The position numbers and the translations under genes are program-made. A model generated the notes under the pieces. The model was given only the letters and a program-made list of their open reading frames with translations, made no database searches and was not told the origin of the DNA. From Enterobacter cancerogenus (lineage in GTDB: Bacteria > Pseudomonadota > Gammaproteobacteria > Enterobacterales > Enterobacteriaceae), in assembly GCF_019047785.1 (NCBI RefSeq), contig NZ_CP077290.1, forward strand, positions 496,001 to 560,000: a stretch of DNA of 64,000 bases, read 5' to 3'. Shown piece after piece: positions 16,755-24,666 of this stretch (its first letter is position 1; every line of letters begins with the position of its first letter).

Positions 16755-17273
16755 ATGAACACATCAAGAGTAACTCCCTGGCAGGATGAAGAGCCAGTCG
16801 ACGCCGATCTTCTCAACGCGATAAAGGCCCGTCGGCCCGGCGGAAAACTGATAGATATTGACCGGGTATTACTGAAGAGTGCCCCCCTGGCCACGGGCTG
16901 GAACGAACTGATGGTACGGGTACGTCAGGAATTTTCACTCAGCCTTGAATACCGGGAACTGATCATGCTGCGTGTTGCCTGGCTGAATAAAGCAGAATTT
17001 GAATGGAATGTGCACTACCCTGCCTATCTGGATGCAGGCGGAACGGCTAAAAAAGCAGAAGCGCTGCGGTTATCCTCCGCGCCACACGTCTTTAATGACA
17101 CCGAAACGTTGCTTATACAGCTTACGGACCAGTCCACCCGGAACGTCGTGGTTGAGGAGAATGTAATCGGTGCGCTGAAAAGCCTGTTAAGTGAAAAAGA
17201 GACCGTGGAAGCGGTTGCTACTGTCGCCGCCTATAACATGGTGTCCCGTTTTCTTGTCGCCCTTGCCATCTGA
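16755..17273 (+). CDS. CMD-family protein without the CxxC redox pair
   Basis: A 172-aa carboxymuconolactone decarboxylase-fold protein: YRELIMLRVAWLNKAEFEWN followed by VHYPAYLDAGGTAKKAEALR keeps the E...E-W-x2-H pattern of the family but has no Cys at the CxxC position. The C-terminal helix is ETVEAVATVAAYNMVSRFLV. This subgroup resembles carboxymuconolactone decarboxylase-type proteins rather than AhpD peroxidases. I chose ATG 16755 with AGGAAA upstream instead of 16728. Third gene of the rightward arm. Confidence 0.82.
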   Translation: MNTSRVTPWQDEEPVDADLLNAIKARRPGGKLIDIDRVLLKSAPLATGWNELMVRVRQEFSLSLEYRELIMLRVAWLNKAEFEWNVHYPAYLDAGGTAKKAEALRLSSAPHVFNDTETLLIQLTDQSTRNVVVEENVIGALKSLLSEKETVEAVATVAAYNMVSRFLVALAI

Positions 17274-17299
17274 CAACCCCAAATTTTCCGGTGCAATTT

Positions 17300-18328
17300 A
17301 TGAATAAAAAATATCGCGCTATGCAGATCGTTGCCCCCGGTGTGCTGGAAATGACCGAGCGGCCGGTACCCGCTCCCGGCCCGGACGACGTGCTCATCAA
17401 AATTGAAGCATGCGGCGTATGCGGTGCCGATCTCCGGGACGCGGAAAAAGCACCGCAGGCGGGCCAGCCCGGCCGTATACCGGGACATGAAATTGTCGGG
17501 TTTATTGCCCGGAAGGGAAACAGGGTACCCGATATCTGGCAAACCGGTCAGCGGGTAGGCGTCGGACGTCTGGGGGGGTACTGTCAGCACTGCAAACCTT
17601 GCCGCAGCGGGCTTTTTCATCTTTGTGAAAACCAGCTTACGCCTGGACTCAGCTGTGATGGCGGCTACGCAGAGTACGTCGTCATGCGGCACACCGCGCT
17701 GATAGCCATCCCCTCCGCGCTTTCTTCCGTACATGCCGCGCCGATCCTTTGCGCCGGTACCGCAACCTTCAACGCGCTGCGTAATTCAGGCGCAAGGGCG
17801 GGCGACAGAGTCGCGGTTCTCGGAGTAGGTGGCCTTGGCCACATGGCCGTTCAGTACGCCCGTAAAATGGGTTTTGAGGTGACCGTAATTGCGCGGGGTA
17901 ATGAAAAAGAGCGAGCGGTCTTTGAGCTGGGTGCGCATCATTACATCGATACACTTGAGGAAAACGCATCAGAACGCCTGAAAAATGACGGCGGTGTGGA
18001 TTTTATTGTGGCAACGGCACCGGCCTCAGAAACGGTTTCAGCCCTCCTGTCCTCTCTGGCACCCCAGGGAAAAGCGATCCTGCTGGGTACCGGACAAACG
18101 CCGTTAAAGGTGATGCCCGGTATGATGATCGGCGCTGAACGTACCCTGACAGGATCTTTCGTCAGCACACCGGCGCAAACCGAGCGCGCACTGCAGTTCA
18201 GCCACCTCTTTCAGGCTTTGCCTGTTACAGAGCTGCTGCCATTTGAAAGGGCAAATGAGGCGCTCAGCAGACTGAAGCAGGGTCTGGCGCGATACCGGAT
18301 AGTGCTCACCATGAATCAGGATAATTAA
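17300..18328 (+). CDS. Zinc-dependent alcohol dehydrogenase (medium-chain)
   Basis: A 342-aa MDR-superfamily zinc alcohol dehydrogenase. The catalytic zinc residues are in ACGVCGADLRD and GHEIVGF. The structural zinc lobe is intact (C-x2-C-x2-C-x7-C in YCQHCKPCRSGLFHLC). The Rossmann motif is VAVLGVGGLGHMAVQYARK. It interconverts an alcohol and aldehyde with NAD(P). An in-frame GTG at 17291 is a possible alternative start. Fourth gene of the rightward arm, 4 bp before the MFS gene, so probably co-translated with it. It could use the aldehyde made by the amine oxidase of the other arm (inference). Confidence 0.9.
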   Translation: MNKKYRAMQIVAPGVLEMTERPVPAPGPDDVLIKIEACGVCGADLRDAEKAPQAGQPGRIPGHEIVGFIARKGNRVPDIWQTGQRVGVGRLGGYCQHCKPCRSGLFHLCENQLTPGLSCDGGYAEYVVMRHTALIAIPSALSSVHAAPILCAGTATFNALRNSGARAGDRVAVLGVGGLGHMAVQYARKMGFEVTVIARGNEKERAVFELGAHHYIDTLEENASERLKNDGGVDFIVATAPASETVSALLSSLAPQGKAILLGTGQTPLKVMPGMMIGAERTLTGSFVSTPAQTERALQFSHLFQALPVTELLPFERANEALSRLKQGLARYRIVLTMNQDN

Positions 18329-18332
18329 TCAT

Positions 18333-19538
18333 ATGTCCGCAGAACATTTCCTGCCCGTTGCAGATCAGAAAAACAATATCATCCGCCTGTCGGCCGCACA
18401 GGCTCTCGCCGGTGCTAACTCTGTGGTTTTTTATGCCACAGGCGCAATTGTGGGTAACTCGATTGCGCCTGCAAACTCGCTGGCCACGCTGCCCATCACC
18501 ATGTTTGTACTTGGGATGGCGGCCTGCATCTTACCGTTAGGTTCACTGGCGCGGAAAAATGGTCGTAAAACTGCTTTTATGGTCGGCACCGGGGCTGGCG
18601 TCATTACCGGACTGACCGCTGCACTTGCCGTCGTCATTGGCTCTTTTATACTTTTCTGCATTGCCGCATTTATGGGGGGAGCATATGCGGCCGTTGCGCT
18701 CAGCTTTCGTTTTGCCGCAACGGACGGCGTCACGCCCGAACGCCGGGCCAGGGCTTTGTCGCTGGTTATGGGAGGCGGAGTGATAGCTGGCGTGGTTGGT
18801 CCTATGCTGGTTTCCGGAACGATGCACCTCTGGCCGCCTCATACATTCGCCGTCACGTTCCTCGCCCAGGCGCTCGTGGCCGTCATTTCGGCATTCATAC
18901 TCAAAGGCGTGAAAACCACAGAACCTGCCGGCGCGGTAAAAACGGGTGGGCGGCCTTTACGCGAAATTGTCCGTCAGCCAGGGTTTGCCAGAACCGTATT
19001 CAGCGGTGCGGTCACTTATATGGTGATGAACTTCCTGATGACGGCAGCCCCACTCTCAATGCACATGCACGGCATTTCTCAGCAGGCGTCCAATCTCGGT
19101 ATCCAGTGGCATGTTATTGCCATGTACGGTCCGGGCTTTTTCACCGGCAAATTAATTAACCGCTTTGGGGCCATGCGTATCGCCGCTGCGGGTCTGCTTA
19201 TCACGGCATGTTCTGTGCTGGCCGGACTCAGTGGAACCGATATTTTTCACTACTGGCTGTCGCTGATTTTGCTGGGTCTGGGCTGGAATTTTGGCTTCAC
19301 CGGCGCATCGGCAAAAATCATTGAATATCACCGTCCCGAAGAGAAGACCCAGGTCCAGTCCCAGAACGATTTTGTGGTGTTTGGAGTGATGATTGTTGGG
19401 TCATTTTCTTCAGGTGCTCTGCTCAATCTCTACGGCTGGAACGCCGTCCTGTGGGGATCCCTTGTTCCCGTCGGGCTTGCTTTTTTAGGTATTATTAACG
19501 AGTTGCGGACAAAAAAGCAGGATAAATTAAGCTCCTGA
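18333..19538 (+). CDS. Major facilitator superfamily transporter
   Basis: A 401-aa membrane protein with about 12 predicted membrane segments. The MFS loop 2-3 motif is present in degenerate form (GSLARKNGRKTAFMVG). The sequence suggests a drug/metabolite efflux-type MFS member; substrate is unknown. Last gene of the rightward arm, four bases after the alcohol dehydrogenase stop, followed by the integrase remnant. As the only transporter in the cassette it presumably imports or exports the compound handled by the enzymes. Confidence 0.85.
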   Translation: MSAEHFLPVADQKNNIIRLSAAQALAGANSVVFYATGAIVGNSIAPANSLATLPITMFVLGMAACILPLGSLARKNGRKTAFMVGTGAGVITGLTAALAVVIGSFILFCIAAFMGGAYAAVALSFRFAATDGVTPERRARALSLVMGGGVIAGVVGPMLVSGTMHLWPPHTFAVTFLAQALVAVISAFILKGVKTTEPAGAVKTGGRPLREIVRQPGFARTVFSGAVTYMVMNFLMTAAPLSMHMHGISQQASNLGIQWHVIAMYGPGFFTGKLINRFGAMRIAAAGLLITACSVLAGLSGTDIFHYWLSLILLGLGWNFGFTGASAKIIEYHRPEEKTQVQSQNDFVVFGVMIVGSFSSGALLNLYGWNAVLWGSLVPVGLAFLGIINELRTKKQDKLSS

Positions 19539-19559
19539 CGCAGTTTTATCTGCGGCCTG

Positions 19560-19814
19560 AAAGCGGGTTATGTTGATGTGCAAAGTATCTAAAGCCCAAA
19601 ATCAACGAGTATGGCGCAAACGCTCCGCAGCGTCTGGATTTCCGTGGAGGATGGGAAAACAATGCCGACTTTTCACGAGCAGCGTTCTCTATCGGAGCGT
19701 CTGTATGAGGGGCAAGGCATCAATACCCAGCTGCTACCCGGTCACTCATCGGACAGGATGACAGCGCAATATCATAACGATCGCGGTCTCGAATGGGTGA
19801 AAGTGAAGGTGTAG
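19560..19814 (+). pseudogene. Phage tyrosine-integrase C-terminal fragment
   Basis: The frame from about 19611 encodes the last 67 or so residues of a lambdoid tyrosine recombinase. PTFHEQRSLSERLYEGQGIN carries the conserved H-x2-R, LLPGHSSDRMTAQYHNDRG gives the GH and nucleophilic Tyr regions, and the tail is EWVKVKV with TAG. The N-terminal DNA-binding and most of the catalytic domain are missing, and the usual LLGH is LLPGH. It is inactive, but it marks the right edge of the island next to dcp. Confidence 0.85.
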
Positions 19815-19915
19815 CTACATGAATAATTGGACCGTATCCCCCTGCAAATTTCGCAGAATTTAAGAATTCATGTTGGGGAGGAATTTTGGAGGCGTTTTGG
19901 GGAAGAAAAAATCGG

Positions 19916-19940
19916 GCAAAAACCGGGCACCGCGCCCGGT
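19916..19940 (-). terminator. dcp transcription terminator
   Basis: On the minus strand, a 7-bp stem ACCGGGC/GCCCGGT with a 5-nt loop is followed by TTTTT, 25 bp after the dcp stop. A good intrinsic terminator. Confidence 0.75.
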
Positions 19941-19964
19941 TCTGCTTCCAGCCTGAAATAGTCC

Positions 19965-21998
19965 TTACGAACTCAACCCGCGATTCTCCAGCATCGGTTC
20001 AATCCTCGGATCGTGCCCGCGCCACTGGCGATAAAGTTCAGCTAAATCAGTGCTGTTCCCGCGCGACAAAATCGCCTCGCGGAATTTCTGTCCGTTTTCG
20101 CGGGTCAAACCACCCTGCTCGACAAACCACTGATAGCCATCGTCTGCCAGCATCTGGGTCCACAGGTAGGCGTAATACCCCGCCGCATAGCCGCCGCCGA
20201 AGATATGGGCGAAATAACTGCTGCGATAGCGTGGCGGGATGGCGGGAAGATCCAGCCCTTCCTTTTTCAGCGCCTCGGCCTCAAACGATTCTACGTTATC
20301 AACGGTGTCGCGAATGCTGTGCCAGTTCATGTCCAGCAAGGCAGCGCTGAGCAGCTCCGTCATGTCGTAGCCCTTGTTGAACTGGGTGGCGTTCAGCATT
20401 TTATCCCGCAGGGCATCCGGCATGGGTTCCTGGGTTTGATAATGACGGGCATAGTGCGCAAACACGCGCGGGTGGCTGGCCCAGTGTTCATTGATTTGCG
20501 ACGGAAACTCAACAAAGTCTCGCGGAGTATTGGTGCCAGAAAGCGTAGCGTAGCGCTGGCTGGCAAACAGGCCGTGTAGCGTATGACCAAACTCGTGGAA
20601 CAGCGTGATGACATCATCCCAGGAGAGAAGTGCCGTCTGGCCGGTAGCGGGTTTTTGGTAGTTGCACACGTTGTAGATCACCGGGCGGGCGGAAGACTCA
20701 AAGGATTGTTCGACAAAATTGCCCATCCACGCCCCGCCGCTTTTTGAGTCGCGGGCGAAGAAGTCACCGTAGAACAGCGCCATCCCCTCGCCGGTGTGGT
20801 CAAAAATTTCCCATACGCGCACGTCCGGGTGATACACCGGGATGTCAAAACGCTCAACAAAACGAATGCCAAACAGCTCGCTGGCAGCCCAGAACAAGCC
20901 GTCGTGCAGGACGTTATTGAGCGCAAAGTAAGGTTTGATTTGCGACTCATCGAGCGCGTATTTTGCCGAGCGCACGCGCTCGGCGTAATAGGCCCAGTCC
21001 CATGCTTCCACGGTAAAACCGTCCTGCTCGTCGTCAATCACCTTCTGGATATCAGCCTGTTCACGCGCCGCCCGCCCACGCGCCGCAGGCACGATCCCCC
21101 GCATAAAGGCCAGCGCGGCGGCAGGCGTTTTCGCCATCTGGTCAGCGGTGCTCCAGCTTGCGTAATCCTCAAATCCGAGCAGCTGAGCCTGCCGCGCGCG
21201 CAGCGACGCAAGACGGCGGATCAGCTCGCGGGTGTCGTTTTCATCGCCTTTTTGGGTGCGATCCCATCCGGCCTTGAACAAACGTTCACGCGTCTGGCGA
21301 TTGCGCAGCGCGGCGAGGGCGGGCTGTTGCGTGGTATTAAGCAGCGGGATCAGCCAGCGATCGCGAAGACCTTTTTCCGTTGCGGCCTGCGCGGCGGTGC
21401 CAATCTGGTCCGCGCTCAGGCCATCGAGTTGTTGAACATCGTCCACCACCAGCCCGCCCGCGTTGTCTGCGGCGAGTAAACGCTGGTTAAAGCGGCTGGT
21501 CAGCGAGGCGGATTCCGTATTCAGCGTTTTGAGCTCCGCTTTTTCGGCAGCGTTAAGGCGTGCGCCCGCAAGGACAAAGTGCTGCCAGATCTCTTCCACC
21601 AGACGACGGGATTCCGCATCCAGCACGGCGCGATCCTGCCAGACGCGCTCGACGCGGGAGAAAAGCGTGTCGTTAAGCCAGATATCGTTTGCCAGCTCCG
21701 CCAGCTCGGTTGAGAACTGCTCATCCAGCGCCTGCAGATCATCGTTGGTGTGCGCGGAGGTCATGGCAAAAAAGACGCTGCTGACGCGTGATAGCATCGC
21801 GCCGCTTTTCTCCAGCGCCAGCACGGTGTTGTCAAAATCCGGAGGGGACGTTTGGGCGATGATAGCGTCGATGTCAGCACGCTTCTGGCGCAGGGCTTCG
21901 TCGAATGCCGGGCGATAGTGGCTGTCTTCAATAAGATCGAATCGCGGTGCCTGATACGGCAGCAGGCTGATGTCAAAAAAAGGATTGTTGACCGACAT
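19965..21998 (-). CDS. dcp: Dipeptidyl carboxypeptidase
   Basis: A 677-aa M3-family zinc metallopeptidase that removes C-terminal dipeptides. The zinc motif HEFGH lies at about residues 468-472 (LFHEFGHTLHGLF). The long N-terminal helical domain is complete, as is the C-terminal substrate-binding part (HIFGGGYAAGYYAYLWTQ). E. coli Dcp is 681 aa. No signal peptide is visible. The last 236 bp are duplicated at 10519-10754, so the present 3' end may have been supplied by the integrated element. Divergent from ydfG. Confidence 0.95.
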   Translation of the reverse strand: MSVNNPFFDISLLPYQAPRFDLIEDSHYRPAFDEALRQKRADIDAIIAQTSPPDFDNTVLALEKSGAMLSRVSSVFFAMTSAHTNDDLQALDEQFSTELAELANDIWLNDTLFSRVERVWQDRAVLDAESRRLVEEIWQHFVLAGARLNAAEKAELKTLNTESASLTSRFNQRLLAADNAGGLVVDDVQQLDGLSADQIGTAAQAATEKGLRDRWLIPLLNTTQQPALAALRNRQTRERLFKAGWDRTQKGDENDTRELIRRLASLRARQAQLLGFEDYASWSTADQMAKTPAAALAFMRGIVPAARGRAAREQADIQKVIDDEQDGFTVEAWDWAYYAERVRSAKYALDESQIKPYFALNNVLHDGLFWAASELFGIRFVERFDIPVYHPDVRVWEIFDHTGEGMALFYGDFFARDSKSGGAWMGNFVEQSFESSARPVIYNVCNYQKPATGQTALLSWDDVITLFHEFGHTLHGLFASQRYATLSGTNTPRDFVEFPSQINEHWASHPRVFAHYARHYQTQEPMPDALRDKMLNATQFNKGYDMTELLSAALLDMNWHSIRDTVDNVESFEAEALKKEGLDLPAIPPRYRSSYFAHIFGGGYAAGYYAYLWTQMLADDGYQWFVEQGGLTRENGQKFREAILSRGNSTDLAELYRQWRGHDPRIEPMLENRGLSS
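19978..20213 (-). repeat. dcp 3'-end duplication, right copy (putative attR)
   Basis: The in-place 3' end of dcp, ungapped match to 10519-10754 with 7 mismatches by my count. Immediately downstream of dcp on the island side lie the dcp terminator and the integrase fragment. Confidence 0.9.
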
Positions 21999-22141
21999 TT
22001 TTCACTCCTCAGAACGGTGTATTTCCCCAGAGTAGGCCAGGCCGTCAGCACCTGCAATGCCATCATACAAATGTAGCCTTAACGGGCCGCCCGCGAGCGT
22101 GCTATGGTAGTACAACACAAAAAGCGTTGAGGAACAGTGAG

Positions 22142-22888
22142 ATGATAATTTTAGTTACCGGGGCGACCGCGGGTTTTGGTGAATGCATCACGCGTCGCTT
22201 CGTCGCCAACGGCCATAAAGTGATTGCAACAGGCCGCCGTCAGGAGCGCCTGCAGGAGCTGAAGGATGAGCTGGGCGACAGCATCCTGACCGCGCAGCTG
22301 GACGTACGTAACCGCGCGGCCATTGAAGAGATGATCGCGAACCTGCCGGCCGAGTGGCGTGTCATTGATGTTCTGGTCAACAATGCCGGTCTGGCGCTGG
22401 GCATGGAGCCCGCCCATAAAGCCAGCGTGGAAGACTGGGAAAACATGATCGACACCAACAACAAGGGTCTGGTGTACATGACCCGCGCCGTGCTGCCCGG
22501 CATGGTGGAACGCAACAGCGGCCACATTATCAACATCGGCTCTACCGCCGGTAGCTGGCCTTACGCAGGCGGCAACGTCTACGGCGCAACCAAAGCTTTC
22601 GTGCGCCAGTTCAGCCTGAACCTGCGCACCGACCTGCACGGCACGGCTATCCGCGTGACGGACGTTGAACCAGGCCTGGTGGGCGGGACGGAATTCTCTA
22701 ACGTCCGCTTCAAAGGCGATGACGCGAAAGCGGGTAAAACCTACGAAAACGCGAATGCGCTGACCCCGGAAGACGTCACCGAGACGGTCTGGTGGGTGGC
22801 GACGCTGCCTAAACACGTCAATATCAATACCGTTGAAATGATGCCGGTCAGCCAGAGCTTTGCCGGACTGAGCGTCCATCGCGGCTAA
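22142..22888 (+). CDS. ydfG: NADP-dependent 3-hydroxy acid dehydrogenase YdfG
   Basis: A 248-aa classical SDR. The cofactor loop is TGATAGFGE, the NADP-selective Arg cluster is TGRRQERLQ, catalytic Ser is in NIGSTAGSW and Tyr/Lys in YGATKAFVRQ. It matches E. coli YdfG (248 aa), which oxidises serine, allo-threonine and 3-hydroxy acids and reduces malonic semialdehyde in the RutE/YdfG uracil pathway. ATG 22142 is preceded by GAGGAACAG; the 22127 ATG is too long. Divergent from dcp as in E. coli. Confidence 0.95.
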   Translation: MIILVTGATAGFGECITRRFVANGHKVIATGRRQERLQELKDELGDSILTAQLDVRNRAAIEEMIANLPAEWRVIDVLVNNAGLALGMEPAHKASVEDWENMIDTNNKGLVYMTRAVLPGMVERNSGHIINIGSTAGSWPYAGGNVYGATKAFVRQFSLNLRTDLHGTAIRVTDVEPGLVGGTEFSNVRFKGDDAKAGKTYENANALTPEDVTETVWWVATLPKHVNINTVEMMPVSQSFAGLSVHRG

Positions 22889-22897
22889 TTTGCCCTG

Positions 22898-22915
22898 CCC
22901 GGCCTGCGGGCCGGG
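22898..22915 (+). terminator. ydfG hairpin terminator
   Basis: CCCGGCC-TGCG-GGCCGGG, a perfect 7-bp GC stem starting 9 bp after the ydfG stop. T-poor downstream. Confidence 0.6.
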
Positions 22916-22978
22916 TCTGTGATGGCGGGCAAAAGAATGGTAGTCTAGTCAGGCTAACTCTCTGAGAAATCACAACAC

Positions 22979-23665
22979 ATGGCCGCTGAATCGCAACTCA
23001 ACCCTACCCAGCCTGTTAACCAGCAAATTTATCGCATTTTACGACGTGATATCGTCCATTGCCTGATCCCGCCTGGCACTCCGCTGTCTGAAAAAGAGGT
23101 GTCGGTGCGTTTTGACGTTTCCCGTCAGCCGGTGCGTGAGGCGTTTATCAAGCTGGCTGAAAACGGCCTGATTCAGATCCGCCCCCAGCGCGGCAGCTAT
23201 GTGAACAAAATTTCGCTTTCGCAGGTCCGTAACGGTTGTTTCGTCCGTCAGGCGATTGAGTGCGCGGTTGTGCGACGGGCGGCAACGCTGATCAACGAAA
23301 ACCAGTGCTACCTGCTGGAGCAAAACCTGCATCAGCAGCGCATTGCGATTGATCGTAAACAGCTCAATGACTTTTTCCAGCTGGATGACGAGTTTCATCA
23401 GAAGCTGGCGCAAATCGCCGACTGTCAGCTGGCGTGGGATACCATCGAAAACATCAAAGCCACCATTGACCGCGTGCGTTACATGAGCCTTGACCATGTT
23501 TCGCCGCCGGAAATGCTGCTCCGACAGCACCATGATATTTTTAATGCGCTGGAAAAACGGGATTTGGACGGCGTGGAAAATGCGATGACTCTGCACCTGC
23601 AGGAAATAAGTGAATCCGTGCAGCTTATTCGTCAGGAAAATAGCGACTGGTTCAGCGAAGAGTAA
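22979..23665 (+). CDS. rspR: GntR/FadR-family regulator of the rsp operon
   Basis: A 228-aa GntR-type regulator: N-terminal winged helix ([33 protein letters not shown]) and an all-helical FCD ligand domain ([38 protein letters not shown]). It is nearly identical along its length to E. coli YdfH/RspR (228 aa), the repressor of rspAB. Here its likely targets rspA-rspB-ydfJ-ydfI lie just downstream on the opposite strand (24.7-30.1 kb), with usp and ydfZ between. Confidence 0.94.
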   Translation: MAAESQLNPTQPVNQQIYRILRRDIVHCLIPPGTPLSEKEVSVRFDVSRQPVREAFIKLAENGLIQIRPQRGSYVNKISLSQVRNGCFVRQAIECAVVRRAATLINENQCYLLEQNLHQQRIAIDRKQLNDFFQLDDEFHQKLAQIADCQLAWDTIENIKATIDRVRYMSLDHVSPPEMLLRQHHDIFNALEKRDLDGVENAMTLHLQEISESVQLIRQENSDWFSEE

Positions 23666-23668
23666 TAT

Positions 23669-23694
23669 TCGCCGCCCCCTTGCGGTTGCGGCGA
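23669..23694. terminator. Bidirectional hairpin between convergent rspR and usp
   Basis: TCGCCGC (23669-23675) and GCGGCGA (23688-23694) form a 7-bp stem with a 12-nt loop in the 34-bp gap between the two stop codons. Confidence 0.6.
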
Positions 23695-23699
23695 GGTCG

Positions 23700-24131
23700 T
23701 TAGCGGACAACTAATACCGGGATGCTGGCGTAGCGCAGAATAGACTCTGCGTTGGAGCCGAGTAAATGGGTTGTGATGCTCGGGTTTTTCGAACCGATAA
23801 CGATCACGTCATAATCCCCTTCTTTACTCATTTTAATAATTTCATCGCGCACGCTGCCAAAGCGCACTTTGCACTCAATTTTGTCCGGGTCGATATCAAA
23901 CAAGCGCTTTAACGCCGTCATCTTTTTATCAGACTCGGTGGTCATGTACTCTTCAAACTTTTTAATATCCGCATTGAACCCGCGCAGTAACGAGCGGCCG
24001 CTGACGGGCAGAATATTAACCAGGGTGATTGAGGCGCCTTCCGCTTTGGCGAGATTAGCCGCATGACGCACCGCTTTGTCACTCAAATCCATTTCAAACA
24101 CATCAACAGGCATCAAAATCTTTTTGTACAT
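23700..24131 (-). CDS. Universal stress protein (UspF-like subfamily)
   Basis: A 143-aa single UspA domain: MYKKILMPVDVFEMD, the central SVRDEIIKMSKEGDYDVIVI, and the ATP-loop signature GSKNPSITTHLLGSNAESIL with terminal PVLVVR. The LLGSNA loop and size place it with the nucleotide-binding UspF/UspG group. It is not close enough to E. coli UspF to be called that. It lies between rspR and ydfZ, diverging from ydfZ across a 288-bp region with an FNR-type site. A role under anaerobic or energy stress is plausible. Confidence 0.88.
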   Translation of the reverse strand: MYKKILMPVDVFEMDLSDKAVRHAANLAKAEGASITLVNILPVSGRSLLRGFNADIKKFEEYMTTESDKKMTALKRLFDIDPDKIECKVRFGSVRDEIIKMSKEGDYDVIVIGSKNPSITTHLLGSNAESILRYASIPVLVVR

Positions 24132-24312
24132 AAGCCTGACTCCTTAATTCAGATGAAAGGGGTATTTCCTGTAACCAGAGTGCCATTCGCACTATAAACA
24201 AACCCTCAACGTTAACGCGGGTAAACTATCAGTTCATGAAAACATTTGTCCGTTTTGTAAATAGCGGTTCAGAAGCGTCAACGCGGGCCGTAATAAAGAA
24301 AAAAGTGTGAGT

Positions 24313-24358
24313 TTGATCAAAAACAAAAACAATCGTTAAAGAGAGGCGTATTTATAGT
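24313..24358 (+). promoter_or_regulatory. FNR-type site and -10 element of ydfZ
   Basis: TTGAT-CAAA-AACAA at 24313-24326 matches the FNR consensus TTGAT-N4-ATCAA at 9 of 10 positions. A -10-like TATTTA/TATAGT follows at 24349-24358, giving a start near 24361-24365 and an FNR centre near -41.5 to -45, as in a class II FNR promoter. E. coli ydfZ is a well-known FNR-activated gene, which supports the assignment. Confidence 0.7.
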
Positions 24359-24419
24359 GCCCGTGAATGGCGCGGTCAGAATAGCGCCGTAACGGATAGG
24401 TTAGAGAGGAGAAATTACC

Positions 24420-24623
24420 ATGATGACATATGACCGTAACCGCAACGCAATCACCACCGGCAGCCGCGTAATGATTAACGGCACGGGCCGCACGGGGATT
24501 ATTAAAGCGATCCACAGCACCGGGCTGGATGCCGCACAGGTGCGTCGCAGCAAAACGGTGGAAGTCGAAGGTTGTGACGGTAAATTTGAACCGATTGAAC
24601 TGATTCGCCTGGGAATGCACTAA
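24420..24623 (+). CDS. ydfZ: YdfZ, small FNR-regulated protein
   Basis: A 67-aa protein: [20 protein letters not shown] followed by [20 protein letters not shown]. It aligns end to end with E. coli YdfZ (67 aa), described as a selenium-binding protein of unclear function. One Cys (EGCDG) is conserved. ATG 24420 with GAGGAG upstream; a second ATG follows directly. Strong FNR-like control region upstream. Confidence 0.92.
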   Translation: MMTYDRNRNAITTGSRVMINGTGRTGIIKAIHSTGLDAAQVRRSKTVEVEGCDGKFEPIELIRLGMH

Positions 24624-24635
24624 CAGGCACAAAGC

Positions 24636-24659
24636 CATGCCGCCGCGAACGGCGGCATG
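24636..24659. terminator. Bidirectional terminator between ydfZ and ydfI
   Basis: CATGCCGCCG-CGAA-CGGCGGCATG, a perfect 10-bp stem with a tetraloop, in the 43-bp gap between the convergent stop codons. Confidence 0.75.
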
Positions 24660-24666
24660 TAAAGCA

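Larger units (their letters stand above)
10519..20213. mobile_element. Degraded phage-derived genomic island at the 3' end of dcp
   Basis: About 9.7 kb enclosed by direct repeats of the dcp 3' end (10519-10754 and 19978-20213). Next to the left repeat is a umuC fragment and next to the right one a tyrosine-integrase C-terminal fragment, both typical prophage edge genes. No structural phage genes remain. The interior is a metabolic cassette with a LysR regulator (11626-19538). The simplest reading: a phage integrated inside dcp, supplying a replacement 3' end, then lost its core and kept or gained cargo. Confidence 0.75.

Noticed and set aside
22151..22879. 242-codon minus-strand ORF
   Set aside because: Exact antisense of ydfG with its SDR catalytic motifs.
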